DNA of 64,000 bases. Source: Chryseobacterium indologenes. GTDB lineage: Bacteria; Bacteroidota; Bacteroidia; Flavobacteriales; Weeksellaceae. The translations under genes were made by a program, and so were the position numbers. How positions within the stretch are numbered: position 1 is the first letter of the stretch; each line of letters opens with the position of its first letter. Below the pieces are notes generated by a model. It worked only from the letters and a program-made list of their open reading frames with translations. It did not search any database and was not told the origin of the DNA. Positions 1-7,985 of this stretch are shown in pieces. Location: the NCBI RefSeq assembly GCF_018362995.1, contig NZ_CP074372.1, positions 4,526,001 through 4,590,000 on the forward strand, given 5' to 3'.

Positions 1-314
1 ATTTCTTCATGGGAAGCAAAAAAGACAAAGTAGAATACAGAATAGATGGCGGAAAATGGGAAGAAATGGAATATGATGAAACTATAGATCCGAATTTTGC
101 CCTTTCAGTTTTCAAATGGGATTCTACAGAGAAAATTTTCCCCGGAAGAAGACCTTCCAATCCCGAAATGTCAAAGCACATCTGGGAAGCAGATTTCCCT
201 AAGAAATTATCGTTGGGAAAACACAAAGTTGAAGTGAAAGCTGTCGATATGTATGGAAATGAATTTTCTGCTTCAGAAGAATTTGAAGTACAGAATGCCA
301 TTCAGATTCCTTAA
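1..314 (+). CDS. Calcineurin-like phosphoesterase, C-terminal end (partial)
   Basis: The reading frame is open to the left edge, so only about the last 104 residues are present. They resemble the C-terminal beta-rich domain of Bacteroidetes calcineurin-like metallophosphoesterases: a YRIDGGKW strand, a central WDSTEK..PGRRPSNP segment, then KHIWEADFP and a final EVKAVDMYGNEF strand. The catalytic metal-binding domain lies outside the window, so the substrate cannot be inferred. A hairpin with a T-run follows the stop. The family call rests on the C-terminal domain only. Confidence 0.6.
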   Translation, partial: FFMGSKKDKVEYRIDGGKWEEMEYDETIDPNFALSVFKWDSTEKIFPGRRPSNPEMSKHIWEADFPKKLSLGKHKVEVKAVDMYGNEFSASEEFEVQNAIQIP

Positions 315-351
315 GCATTTTATTTTTTTACTATATCTTTTTTAGATTTTG

Positions 352-387
352 AAACCGGTTCTCCATGAGCCGGTTTTAATTTTTTTG
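352..387 (+). terminator. Rho-independent terminator after the phosphoesterase
   Basis: AAACCGG (352-358) pairs with CCGGTTT (370-376) across an 11-base loop and is followed by a T-rich tract. It sits about 40 bases after the stop codon. Confidence 0.75.
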
Positions 388-484
388 ATGAGGTTCTTGG
401 AAACCATAAGTTTCAATTGACTTTCTAAACCATTAAAAAACTATTAAATCCACGATTTCACCGCTTCATAAAAATGTTCTTTCG

Positions 485-492
485 TAACTTTG
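485..492 (+). promoter_or_regulatory. Promoter -7 element of the SDR gene
   Basis: TAACTTTG matches the Bacteroidetes -7 consensus TAnnTTTG. It ends one base before an in-frame ATG at 494, so transcription should start at or after that ATG. This argues for the next in-frame ATG (515) as the true start. No convincing -33 TTTG is visible. Confidence 0.55.
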
Positions 493-514
493 TATGAAGA
501 AAAGTATCATTACT

Positions 515-1228
515 ATGAATATAAATGGAAAAAATGCCATCGTAACAGGTGGTGGAAGAGGATTAGGGAAAGCCGTAGCATTAGCTTTAGCCAATGAAGG
601 AGTAAACGTTGCCATTACAGGAAGAAATGAGGAAAACCTAAAAATGACTGTTGAAGAAATCAAAAAACTGGGAGTAAATTCCGCATACGCAGTTTTTTCT
701 GTAGACAATGAAATTCAGGTAAAAGCAGGAATTGAATCTTTAGCAGAACAATTGGGAGGTATTGATATCCTGATCAACAATGCAGGAATCGGAGACTTCG
801 GAAGTATCGAAGAAATGCCTTCTGAAACGTGGGAGCAGGTAATCAAGACCAATCTGTTCGGAGTATATTACGCCGCAAAAGCAGCATATCCGTTTATGAA
901 AGCTAAAGGAGAAGGAGATATCGTCAACGTAGCTTCTACAGCTGGTTTGAAAGGAGGACCAAATATGTCCGCATATGCGGCTTCAAAGGCGGCAGTAGTG
1001 TCTTTATCACAATCCATGATGGCAGAATGGAGAAAACAAAACATCCGTGTAATTACTCTGACTCCAAGTACCATTGCTTCAGATATGAGCATCCAGGGCG
1101 GACTTACAGACGGAAATCCAGATAAAGTTTTACAGCCGGAAGATTTTGCAGAATGGGTAAGAGACATCCTGAAAATGAACAGAAGAGCGTTGATCGCAAA
1201 TGGTTCTATCTTCTCTACAAATCCTTAA
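515..1228 (+). CDS. SDR family oxidoreductase (FabG-like 3-ketoacyl reductase)
   Basis: A 237-residue classical short-chain dehydrogenase. The Rossmann motif TGGGRGLG is at 11-18, NNAG at 88-91, a catalytic Ser near 141, and the YAASK pair Tyr154/Lys158, so all catalytic parts are present. It probably reduces or oxidises a carbonyl/alcohol with NAD(P)(H). The FabG-like sequence suggests 3-oxoacyl reductase activity, but the substrate is not determined by sequence. The start at 515 is preferred over the in-frame ATG at 494 because a -7 element abuts the latter. It stands alone, with a repeat element downstream. Confidence 0.85.
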   Translation: MNINGKNAIVTGGGRGLGKAVALALANEGVNVAITGRNEENLKMTVEEIKKLGVNSAYAVFSVDNEIQVKAGIESLAEQLGGIDILINNAGIGDFGSIEEMPSETWEQVIKTNLFGVYYAAKAAYPFMKAKGEGDIVNVASTAGLKGGPNMSAYAASKAAVVSLSQSMMAEWRKQNIRVITLTPSTIASDMSIQGGLTDGNPDKVLQPEDFAEWVRDILKMNRRALIANGSIFSTNP

Positions 1229-1305
1229 GAGTTTAAAATTAATGTTCAAGGTTTAAAGTTTAATGTTCTCAGTAAAGAACTGTTAATCTCTCTGAACAAT
1301 AAAAA

Positions 1306-1369
1306 TCAATAGGAGCGGGCTTTAGCCCGCTTTACCTTTTTACACATTATACATGGCTTTAGCCGAAAC
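1306..1369 (+). repeat. Two-palindrome intergenic repeat, copy 1
   Basis: It starts with TCAATAG, then the palindrome GCGGGCTTTAGCCCGC (1315-1330), an AT-rich spacer, and a second palindrome GGCTTTAGCC (1355-1364) followed by GAAA. Two more copies with the same order and orientation occur at 27085-27150 and 47654-47722. Confidence 0.8.
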
Positions 1370-1525
1370 CTGGAATTTCTCGCACTAAAATCTGAGTCAT
1401 CTGTGAAATCCGTGGGATAAAACGTAGCCAACAAACTTTCCTGCCACATTTATTCAAAAAAACATAAAAATCCCTGGTTTCAGCCAAAAATTACTCCATC
1501 ATTTTTTTAACAATAATAACATTAG

Positions 1526-1533
1526 TATTTTTG
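1526..1533 (+). promoter_or_regulatory. Promoter -7 element of prmA
   Basis: TATTTTTG fits TAnnTTTG. It overlaps an in-frame TTG at 1531, which therefore cannot be the start. It supports initiation at the ATG at 1549. Confidence 0.6.
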
Positions 1534-1548
1534 CAGCAAATTAGTCAC

Positions 1549-2376
1549 ATGCAAAATTATTTAGAATTTAATTTCAAAATTTCTCCATTGCAGCCTTGGA
1601 ATGAAATTTTAATGGCAGAGCTTATCGAAATAGGTTTTGACAGCTTTACAGAAGAAATTGACGGAATTTTAGGATATATCCAGACAGAATTGTTTCAGGA
1701 AGATCAGTTGAAAGCCCTTCCGATCTTTGAAAACGAAAATGTAAAAATCGAATATACTTTCGAAGAAATGCCTAATATCAACTGGAACGAAGAATGGGAA
1801 AAGAATTTTTCTCCAATCAATATTGATGATAAAGTATTGATCAGAGCAGAGTTCCACGAATCGGTGCCGGGAATGCATGAAATTATTATTCAGCCTAAAA
1901 TGTCTTTCGGAACAGGACATCACCCTACAACCCACCTGATGATCCAGCAAATGATGGACATTGACTTCAGTGGTAAAAAAGTACTGGATATGGGATGCGG
2001 AACTTCTGTATTGGCAATCTATGCAAAACAGCAGGGAGCAGGAGATACGAAAGCTATCGATATTGATGAATGGTCCGTAGAAAACTCAAAAGAAAATGCA
2101 GTAAGAAACGGTGTAGAATTAGATATTGAACAGGGAACTGCTGAAAACTTAGGAAAAGAAAATTTTGATGTTATTTTAGCCAATATCAACAGAAATATTC
2201 TGATTTCAGATATCCCAACCTATGTTTCGGTATTGAATAAAGGGGGTAAACTATTGCTTTCAGGACTTTGTTTCTTTGACGTAGATGATATCCTTGAAGT
2301 ATGTAAAGAAAGCGGTCTTGAGCTTAAAAAGCAGCTACAGCGTGAAGAATGGGTAAGCCTTCTGCTTGAAAAATAA
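1549..2376 (+). CDS. prmA: Ribosomal protein L11 methyltransferase PrmA
   Basis: A 275-residue enzyme that uses S-adenosylmethionine to trimethylate amino groups of ribosomal protein L11 in the cytoplasm. An N-terminal substrate-recognition domain (about 1-100) is followed by the linker and the PrmA hallmark FGTGHHPTT. The SAM-binding motif I is VLDMGCGTSVLAI and the catalytic-loop equivalent is LANINRNIL. Length is close to the family norm. The start is set by the -7 element that overlaps the upstream in-frame TTG. A secreted-protein gene follows after 22 bases, possibly cotranscribed. Confidence 0.93.
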   Translation: MQNYLEFNFKISPLQPWNEILMAELIEIGFDSFTEEIDGILGYIQTELFQEDQLKALPIFENENVKIEYTFEEMPNINWNEEWEKNFSPINIDDKVLIRAEFHESVPGMHEIIIQPKMSFGTGHHPTTHLMIQQMMDIDFSGKKVLDMGCGTSVLAIYAKQQGAGDTKAIDIDEWSVENSKENAVRNGVELDIEQGTAENLGKENFDVILANINRNILISDIPTYVSVLNKGGKLLLSGLCFFDVDDILEVCKESGLELKKQLQREEWVSLLLEK

Positions 2377-2398
2377 CACCTAAAAACAAAATACGAAT

Positions 2399-3238
2399 AT
2401 GAAAACTTTATGGACAGCTTTATTGATACTGATGCTGCAATTTTTTACAGCGCAGGAAAATGAAGTGTATGCAGATGGTGTCTTTGGCTTTGAAGAAAAT
2501 AAAACGCAGAAGATTTTTACAGATTGGACCCGCGTGAGATTAGACCCGGGAGTTAACGCTCAGATTACAGATTCATTGCAGACCAATCAGCAGGTAATGA
2601 TTCTTAAAAAAGAAGAAGGAGTACTGAAGTTGGGGGAAAGAGCTGCTAACTGGTATAAAATCTCTTATCAGAAAGGAGAAAATACTTTGGAAGGATATAT
2701 CTGGGGTGGTAATCTTTGTGTAGGATACCGTAACAAAAATGGGTATGATTTCCTTTTTGGGCTAGCCAAAACAATTGACAGGAAAAATAAAGAATACAAC
2801 CAAATCGATAAGAAGAATATTGCCGGAATAAAAGTATTGGAAGGAAAGACACTCATTGATGAGGTATATTTTGATACGGGAAGAGGAGAGGAGCTGAGTA
2901 CAGCAGCTTTCAACATAGAAAGTAATCACAAGCTTCAGAATGTTGAATTTACCCTGAAAGCAATGGTTTCCGGTGAAGCATGTGGAATTGCAGGATATGA
3001 CCAGTATGTTCTTTTTAAGGATAAAAAACTGATTACCCTTCCACAGTTGATGAATGTAGGAGATGCCGGAGCTTTTTATCACAATGAAGAATTTGTTTTC
3101 CCTAATGATAAAGGTGGAATTCCCAACGCATTTATCCTTAAAGTAGAAGATATGGAAGTAGATGAAAAAGACAGAGAGAAGAAAAAGCATTCTTCCAAAA
3201 CCTATCTTTGGAACGGAAGTTCTTATAAGTTAAAATAG
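2399..3238 (+). CDS. Secreted protein with SH3-like region
   Basis: 279 residues with a clear signal peptide (hydrophobic 4-16, cleavage expected near the TAQ at 17-19). Residues about 40-112 (WTRVRLDPG...NWYKISYQ...GYIWGGNLCVG) have the spacing of a bacterial SH3-like domain, usually a ligand- or wall-binding module. The rest, about 115-279, is a beta-rich region I do not recognise. The C-terminus is charged (DEKDREKKKHSSK). It lies 22 bases after prmA and is followed by a terminator. Periplasmic location is inferred; function unknown. Confidence 0.6.
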   Translation: MKTLWTALLILMLQFFTAQENEVYADGVFGFEENKTQKIFTDWTRVRLDPGVNAQITDSLQTNQQVMILKKEEGVLKLGERAANWYKISYQKGENTLEGYIWGGNLCVGYRNKNGYDFLFGLAKTIDRKNKEYNQIDKKNIAGIKVLEGKTLIDEVYFDTGRGEELSTAAFNIESNHKLQNVEFTLKAMVSGEACGIAGYDQYVLFKDKKLITLPQLMNVGDAGAFYHNEEFVFPNDKGGIPNAFILKVEDMEVDEKDREKKKHSSKTYLWNGSSYKLK

Positions 3239-3254
3239 CATTCTCAAAATAATT

Positions 3255-3283
3255 AAACCGTTGTAGCCACAGCGGTTTTTTTA
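3255..3283 (+). terminator. Rho-independent terminator after the SH3-like gene
   Basis: AAACCG.TGT pairs with ACA.CGGTTT and is followed by a T7 run. It lies 16 bases after the stop. Confidence 0.75.
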
Positions 3284-3784
3284 TTGCATAAATACCTATA
3301 AAAATAGGATTGGAACAAGCCAATCCTACCAAACATGATTAAGTGTATAGTTGAGCCATAAAGGCTACAGGGAATTAAAGTGCACAAAAAGATTTTTATT
3401 GATCCTTAATCAATGTTTCCTTAATACTAATTAAACTAACTAAGTGACCTTGCGGCAACATTTACCATGTAAAAGTAACAGGTCTTTTGGTCTATAGAAG
3501 TAAAAGATAAGCTGATCCTGCAAAATTAGTTGGTGAAACGGTGTTTTTAACCAGTGAAACGAATGGGATAGTCTCTCTTATTATTCGCAGATAAGTATTC
3601 TATTCCAATTAAGACCGGAAAAGCCTTATTAATGGTACTGATTTTAATTGTTCCTCATAATTCGTTATAATAATGGGAATAATTGAAATTTGATACCTTA
3701 TTATGGTTTATTTAGGATGCCAGATTTCTGTTTAGAACTATAAGAAGAGGAAAGAATAATATTTGGAACTTTTTTGTTAATTTA

Positions 3785-3865
3785 TAAAACAAAAAAGACT
3801 TACTATTTCTAGTAAGTCTTTAAGTGAACTTGGAAGGATTATCTTCGAACCGTCTGATACAAGAT
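3785..3865 (-). repeat. Decayed copy of the tRNA-Arg 3' flank and terminator
   Basis: About 40 bases (3785-3826), including the hairpin GACTTACT/AGTAAGTC and the A-run that reads as a T-run on the minus strand, match 23163-23204 with about two differences. The sequence then continues as a degraded form of the tRNA-Arg 3' end (AGTGA, AAGGATT and ACCGTCTG blocks retained) and loses similarity. It cannot fold as a tRNA, so I call it a remnant. Confidence 0.55.
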
Positions 3866-3930
3866 TTGAATTGGATTTTGAAGTTAAATATTTGATTATT
3901 AGTTGTTTGTGTGAGTGTTCGGAGAGTTCG

Positions 3931-4053
3931 GATCCTTTTGAGATATCTTGACGGGAGCAATTTTTCGAACCTTTGTTCTAATATTTTAAGGAATCTATTT
4001 TTCAATAGATTGGTTTTTAATGTTTTAGGATTAATAATTCAAGTTCGAATCCT
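3931..4053 (+). repeat. Imperfect direct repeat, left copy (candidate island end)
   Basis: The first 52 bases (GATCCT...TTGACGGG...TTTTTCGAACCTTTGTTCTA) match 15227-15280 at roughly 77% by eye. Both copies are followed 55-60 bases later by GTTCGAATCCT, a tRNA T-arm-like block. Orientation is the same in both copies. Confidence 0.5.
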
Positions 4054-4454
4054 CTTGCCATATTGATTTTATTAAGTTTTTGGGACTATTATAATAACTA
4101 AAATACATAATTTTCAGCTTTGAGTTGATTTATTATCAGCTCAAAGCTCGTTTATAAAAAGCTATGAACTTTATAACTTTTAATTATGGCGTTGATTCAG
4201 TATTGAAATTTCTTTTTCAAATGAAATGAAAGGTAAGGATTCTAACCAATACTTTCATTGCACTTTAAACCTAATTTTTAAGGATATTTTTAATTACTGC
4301 CACGAATTTGCCAATAATTATTTTGGTAGATGTTTTGAAATAAATATTTGTCAACGACTCTAAATAACAACTAATTTATTTTGCCAAATATAATTTCCAT
4401 TTTAATACTGATGACAACACTATAACTTGAGATGTTATGGCGTGAATCATACTC

Positions 4455-4889
4455 TTATTTTTCTAAAATTATCTGAGTTATTTTACCTTCGTCCAGTCTG
4501 ATATTTAATCGAATTCTATAAAAACTCTTTGCAGCTTCTTCCGGTTCAGAAGGTGGTGTAAATGTTTCTAAAGAAATTTTTATATCCTTTTCAATAAATG
4601 ACCATGACGATTTTATTTTAAAATCTCTCCCACATATTTCTTGATAAGAAGAATCAATATAATTTTTAAACTCTTCTAAACCGTCAGTAATAAGTGTTTG
4701 CTTCCAATTGATCCTTATTTCAAAATTTAGGTTCTCAGATAAATCCTTTAAAATAGATTCCTCATCAAAGTTATTACAAGCTTTTATAAACTCACGGACT
4801 ATCTTCCTAGGAATTTTTTCACGCTGTTGTTTTTCTTTCTTTTTGATCTCCAAATAGTCCTTGAAATCTCGGTTTACAATATTTTCCAA
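4455..4889 (-). CDS. NTF2-like/SnoaL-type small protein
   Basis: 144 residues, no signal peptide. A charged N-terminal helix (about 8-30, EIKKKEKQQREKIPRKI) precedes a pattern resembling the NTF2-like cone fold: helix with FIKACNNFDEESI, then DGLEEFKNYIDSSY, then paired strands ending RIRLNIRLDEGKITQIILEK. Proteins of this fold bind small ligands or act as stress or immunity factors; no catalytic residue can be assigned. It overlaps the upstream gene by 16 bases, so the two are probably cotranscribed and translationally coupled. Confidence 0.5.
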   Translation of the reverse strand: MENIVNRDFKDYLEIKKKEKQQREKIPRKIVREFIKACNNFDEESILKDLSENLNFEIRINWKQTLITDGLEEFKNYIDSSYQEICGRDFKIKSSWSFIEKDIKISLETFTPPSEPEEAAKSFYRIRLNIRLDEGKITQIILEK

Positions 4890-5449
4890 TTTGTCCTTAC
4901 CTCTATAAAAGGCAAAAGCTGAGTTTTATAAAGTTTATCTGTAAAAAAATCAGCTGTTTCAGGATCTGCCTCATGCTTAAATTCAACTACGAGAAGGAAT
5001 TCTTTTTCTTGAGTAGAATTATTAATACCAGGAATGATATTTATATGATAAGTTTGCTCATCTGGCCCAAAAAGGACTTTAATTGCCGGATTAAACTGAA
5101 TGGGAATTTCTACGTCTTTCTTTATCAGGTATTTGGTTTCGTTTAAGGGATTTTCGATAGGGTTTCCCCAATCAGTTGTACACAATTCAGATTGATGCCT
5201 TGAAATTTCTACTCGTATTTCTTTTCTTCCTCGGTGCAGATCGGTCGTGAATTCATAACCAGGAAACGCATCGCTTATCAATTTGTCAAGTTCCCATTCT
5301 TCATAATTACTGGTGAAATTTATTCCAAAATATTCTCCAAATTCCGTTAAATAAACAGGAAATTCTATTTTGTTTCTAATCAAAATACTTTTGATTATGT
5401 CGATATCAGCTTTTCTATTTACTGTAATATTTATTTGTGTTTCGATCAT
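4874..5449 (-). CDS. Uncharacterised protein, first gene of a coupled pair
   Basis: 191 residues, cytoplasmic by appearance. I do not recognise it. It looks like two alpha/beta segments: residues 1-80 with alternating strands and amphipathic helices (DKLISDAFPGYEF), and 115-191 with a second strand-rich unit (VLFGPDEQTYHINIIP, FLLVVEFKHE). There is no transmembrane segment and no clear catalytic motif. The 3' end overlaps the next gene by 16 bases. Location inside the candidate island suggests an accessory role. Confidence 0.55.
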   Translation of the reverse strand: MIETQINITVNRKADIDIIKSILIRNKIEFPVYLTEFGEYFGINFTSNYEEWELDKLISDAFPGYEFTTDLHRGRKEIRVEISRHQSELCTTDWGNPIENPLNETKYLIKKDVEIPIQFNPAIKVLFGPDEQTYHINIIPGINNSTQEKEFLLVVEFKHEADPETADFFTDKLYKTQLLPFIEVRTNWKIL

Positions 5450-5650
5450 TAGTAAAAAAGGAAATATAAGTTTGAAATATAGATATTAACATCAATTTTA
5501 CCTTTATTTAGAACAGTTTGAGCCTTTAGAGAATGAATAAATTTTATTAGGGATGTTTTATTTTCAGTCCAATTTATAGGAATGTTTCCAATCAGCAGAT
5601 ATCTCCCAAGACAGAAATTAATTTGACTGGCATTTATCCTGTAAACTATT

Positions 5651-6652
5651 TTATTTCACTTTAATCACAACTTTCCCTTTTGCTCTTCCACTGGCGATAT
5701 ATTCCAGGGCTTCATTGGTTTGATTAAAAAGAAATGTTCTATCAAGAATCGGTTTTATTATTCCATTTTCAATCAATTTTGTGATTTCTTGTAATTGCTT
5801 TCCATTAGCCGTCATAAAAAGAAATTCATAATAAACATTCAATTTCTTTGCTTTGCCTCGGATCTTACTACTTAATAGTTTTGTAGCGAATTTTACGTAC
5901 CATGGAAGTTTGAACTCGTTTGCAAATACTGGTGTTGGAGGACCTGAAATAGATATGACTTTACCACCATCCTTCAACACGTTTAAAGACTTTTCAAGAG
6001 TTTTAGTATCTTGGCTGTTCAATACAAAGTCATAATCTTTTAAAACAGCTTCAAAATCTTCTTTTCTGTAATCAATAACTACATCCGCTCCGAGACTTTT
6101 TACCAGGTCAGTATTGGCTGCACTGGTTGTAGTTGCGGTTTTTAATCCCAGATGCTTTGCCAATTGAATGGCTATTGTTCCCACACCTCCCGAACCTGCC
6201 TGTATAAAAACTTTTTGTCCTTTTTTTAAATTGGATTTTTCTATGAGTGCCTGCCAGACCGTTAAAGAGACCAATGGAATAGATGCAGCTTCTTCGAAGC
6301 TGATATTAGTCGGTTTTAGTGCTAAATCCTTCTCATTTATTGCAATATATTCTGCAAAGGCCCCAATATTGAAATCCGCTGGACGGGCATACACCTCATC
6401 ACCGACTTTGAATTTTGTTACTTTTGAACCAACCTTGATTACTACTCCTGATACATCGTGCCCTAACACAAGCGGTAGTTTATAAGGCAGGATCAATTTG
6501 AACTCGCCACTTTTTATTTTTAGGTCGAGTTGGTTAACGCTTGCGGCGTAAATCTCAACCAAGACCTCATCTTGCTTTAGGTTGGGAACCGGTAAATCGA
6601 CAAGTTTCAACCTGTCCGTTTTACTGTATCTAGAAATACTGTATGCTTTCAT
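5651..6652 (-). CDS. NADP-dependent MDR oxidoreductase (quinone oxidoreductase-like)
   Basis: 333 residues of the zinc-less medium-chain dehydrogenase/reductase type. The N-terminal GroES-like domain (1-125) has SVNQLDLKIKSGE and the GHDVSGVV block; the nucleotide-binding AGSGGVG is at 152-158, followed by LGADVVIDY. The structural-zinc cysteines are absent, as in quinone oxidoreductases. It probably reduces quinones or enals with NADPH. It is separated by 192 bases from the next gene upstream, so it may have its own promoter. Its theme fits the adjacent redox cluster. Confidence 0.82.
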   Translation of the reverse strand: MKAYSISRYSKTDRLKLVDLPVPNLKQDEVLVEIYAASVNQLDLKIKSGEFKLILPYKLPLVLGHDVSGVVIKVGSKVTKFKVGDEVYARPADFNIGAFAEYIAINEKDLALKPTNISFEEAASIPLVSLTVWQALIEKSNLKKGQKVFIQAGSGGVGTIAIQLAKHLGLKTATTTSAANTDLVKSLGADVVIDYRKEDFEAVLKDYDFVLNSQDTKTLEKSLNVLKDGGKVISISGPPTPVFANEFKLPWYVKFATKLLSSKIRGKAKKLNVYYEFLFMTANGKQLQEITKLIENGIIKPILDRTFLFNQTNEALEYIASGRAKGKVVIKVK

Positions 6653-6844
6653 ATTTCAGAGGGTTAAATTATTATTCACTAATTTATTAATATGATTTTA
6701 GAATAGCTATGCAAAGTAAATAGAAATTACTTTCTTTTTCCGCAGCTTTTTCCCAAGTATCATTTCACTTGTTAGGAAACAGGCTTTTACGGAAGTGATC
6801 TTTATTTAATCAGGTTTATTTCATTAATTGCAAAACGGCAATAG

Positions 6845-7723
6845 CTATTTTTGATATTCAGCGAGCTTCTTACCACCTTTTACAAAGGTGAATGTTTCCT
6901 GTATTTCATAGGCATGTGCTGCGGAACAAAAAAGTGCAATTCTGTCGGATAACTTTTTTACTTCATCGCTTCTGAAAAATGTGTCTTGGGCATTTTTGTC
7001 GCTGAAGCCAAGAATTAGCGAAGCTTGGAATTGTACTTCTTCCGCATTGTCATGTTGTACGTTTGGTGTATTCCATTGCTTTTGGTTCCAGGGCATGTAT
7101 ACTTTGTTCCTCAACTCTTTCAAAACACGCAAATTTGCCAAGGCGGGAGTAAGTTCATTATTGATAAATTTTTTAAATTCCTTTTTATCTACACCTTCTT
7201 TAATCCTAAAGAAAACCATACTTCTTGCTTGAATTTTTTCATCAGAATCATTCAAGCTATACCACTTGGAAGCATTTCCCAATGCCGCGTAAAGTAAAGT
7301 ACGTTTGAAAAGGTTTACTTCGTCCTCGTACGCCAGTTTGTTCTGTTTTTTTCCTCTAAAGACTGAGAAGATATTTTTGAGCGTAACATCTGCTACACCG
7401 TCAATCTTACGGTCAGATGGGATAGATGTTTCTACACCATTGATTAAAGGCCAAAGCCCATTGTTTTCTTCGGTAAAGTGTATCTGACGGTATTCTTCAA
7501 GTCCCTTATTTGCCGAAATGATCTGCGAGTGTGGATATTTCCAACGTTCCATTCCTGCCTGGCGAGGTTTATCGGTGCGCATCCATAACAAAATGGAAGA
7601 TGAAGTGTGATTTTCCGATTTTATGGAGGTGCGCACATTTTCAGCTTTTGCCTCTATGTTCTGGGCATAGCTGTGCGTAGGTACAGATAATGCCAATAAA
7701 AATATTGCTGCTAATTTTTTCAT
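6845..7723 (-). CDS. Secreted protein, possible tandem EthD-like (dimeric barrel) domains
   Basis: 292 residues from the preferred ATG at 7723, which gives a standard signal peptide (MKKLAAIFLLALS..., cleavage near SYAQ). An in-frame upstream ATG at 7759 would bury the signal. Two halves (about 40-155 and 165-280) look alike: each opens with a hydrophobic strand and arginine (LLWMRT; MVFFRI) followed by an H/P-rich helix and YRQIHF or VYMPW. This is the pattern of ferredoxin-like EthD barrels, but I hold that assignment loosely. It is the last intact gene of the minus-strand redox cluster. Confidence 0.45.
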   Translation of the reverse strand: MKKLAAIFLLALSVPTHSYAQNIEAKAENVRTSIKSENHTSSSILLWMRTDKPRQAGMERWKYPHSQIISANKGLEEYRQIHFTEENNGLWPLINGVETSIPSDRKIDGVADVTLKNIFSVFRGKKQNKLAYEDEVNLFKRTLLYAALGNASKWYSLNDSDEKIQARSMVFFRIKEGVDKKEFKKFINNELTPALANLRVLKELRNKVYMPWNQKQWNTPNVQHDNAEEVQFQASLILGFSDKNAQDTFFRSDEVKKLSDRIALFCSAAHAYEIQETFTFVKGGKKLAEYQK

Positions 7724-7748
7724 TGCTAAATTATATAATTGTTGAAAA

Positions 7749-7961
7749 TTATGATGCACAAAATGCCAGTGCTCTTTTTACAAAATCCCAGTACTGCTGA
7801 AACACGCCTCCGTGCCGCGGTTCGTAGTAAATATGTATGGTAGCATCTGGGAAACGCTTTGTGAGGTCGTATGAGTTAGGAATTGGTACCATCCTGTCAC
7901 CATTGATAAAATAGCCGCTTTCACTTTCACGTTGGATTCGTGCTTCAAATTTGCTGCTCAT
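7749..7961 (-). pseudogene. 5'-truncated alpha/beta hydrolase remnant
   Basis: Only 70 residues remain. They match the C-terminal end of alpha/beta hydrolases: GDRMVPIPNSYDL (loop carrying the acid residue), FPDATIHIYYEP, then RHGGVFQQYWDFVKRAL around the catalytic histidine. Relatives normally read GHGG at this place, as the intact paralogue at 9596-10561 does (GHGAL); here Gly is Arg. The nucleophile elbow and the whole core fold are missing, so this should be non-functional. The reading frame is intact, so a small expressed peptide is possible. Confidence 0.65.
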
Positions 7962-7985
7962 AAGGTCTTATTTTTAGTAAATTTT

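Larger units (their letters stand above)
1229..1548. other. Intergenic region with a two-palindrome repeat
   Basis: No gene is seen. The stretch holds a short repetitive TTTAAAGTTTAATGTTC-like tract (1230-1270), one copy of the GGGCTTTAGCCC repeat (1306-1369), a weaker related CTGGTTTCAGCC segment near 1475, and the prmA -7 element. Confidence 0.6.
3284..4454. other. Gene-poor region with decayed tRNA-like and repeat sequence
   Basis: No intact gene is visible in about 1.2 kb. Short conceptual peptides interrupted by stops (about 3470-3600) suggest decayed coding sequence but are not identifiable. From 3785 there is a copy of the terminator hairpin found beside tRNA-Arg at 23.2 kb, then degenerate tRNA-like sequence. 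From 3931 to 4053 there is a diverged direct repeat of 15227-15347. This looks like an island edge. Confidence 0.5.

Noticed and set aside
494..514. An ATG start for the first SDR gene
   Set aside because: A promoter -7 element ends one base before it, so the mRNA would begin at or after this codon; the homologous N-terminus starts at 515.
3470..3600. Possible decayed coding sequence (VTGLLVYRSKR..ETVFLTSETNG)
   Set aside because: Stops interrupt it and no family can be recognised, so it was only mentioned in the region note.
3820..4005. A 61-codon minus-strand frame near the island edge
   Set aside because: It lies over the degenerate tRNA-like and repeat sequence and resembles no protein.
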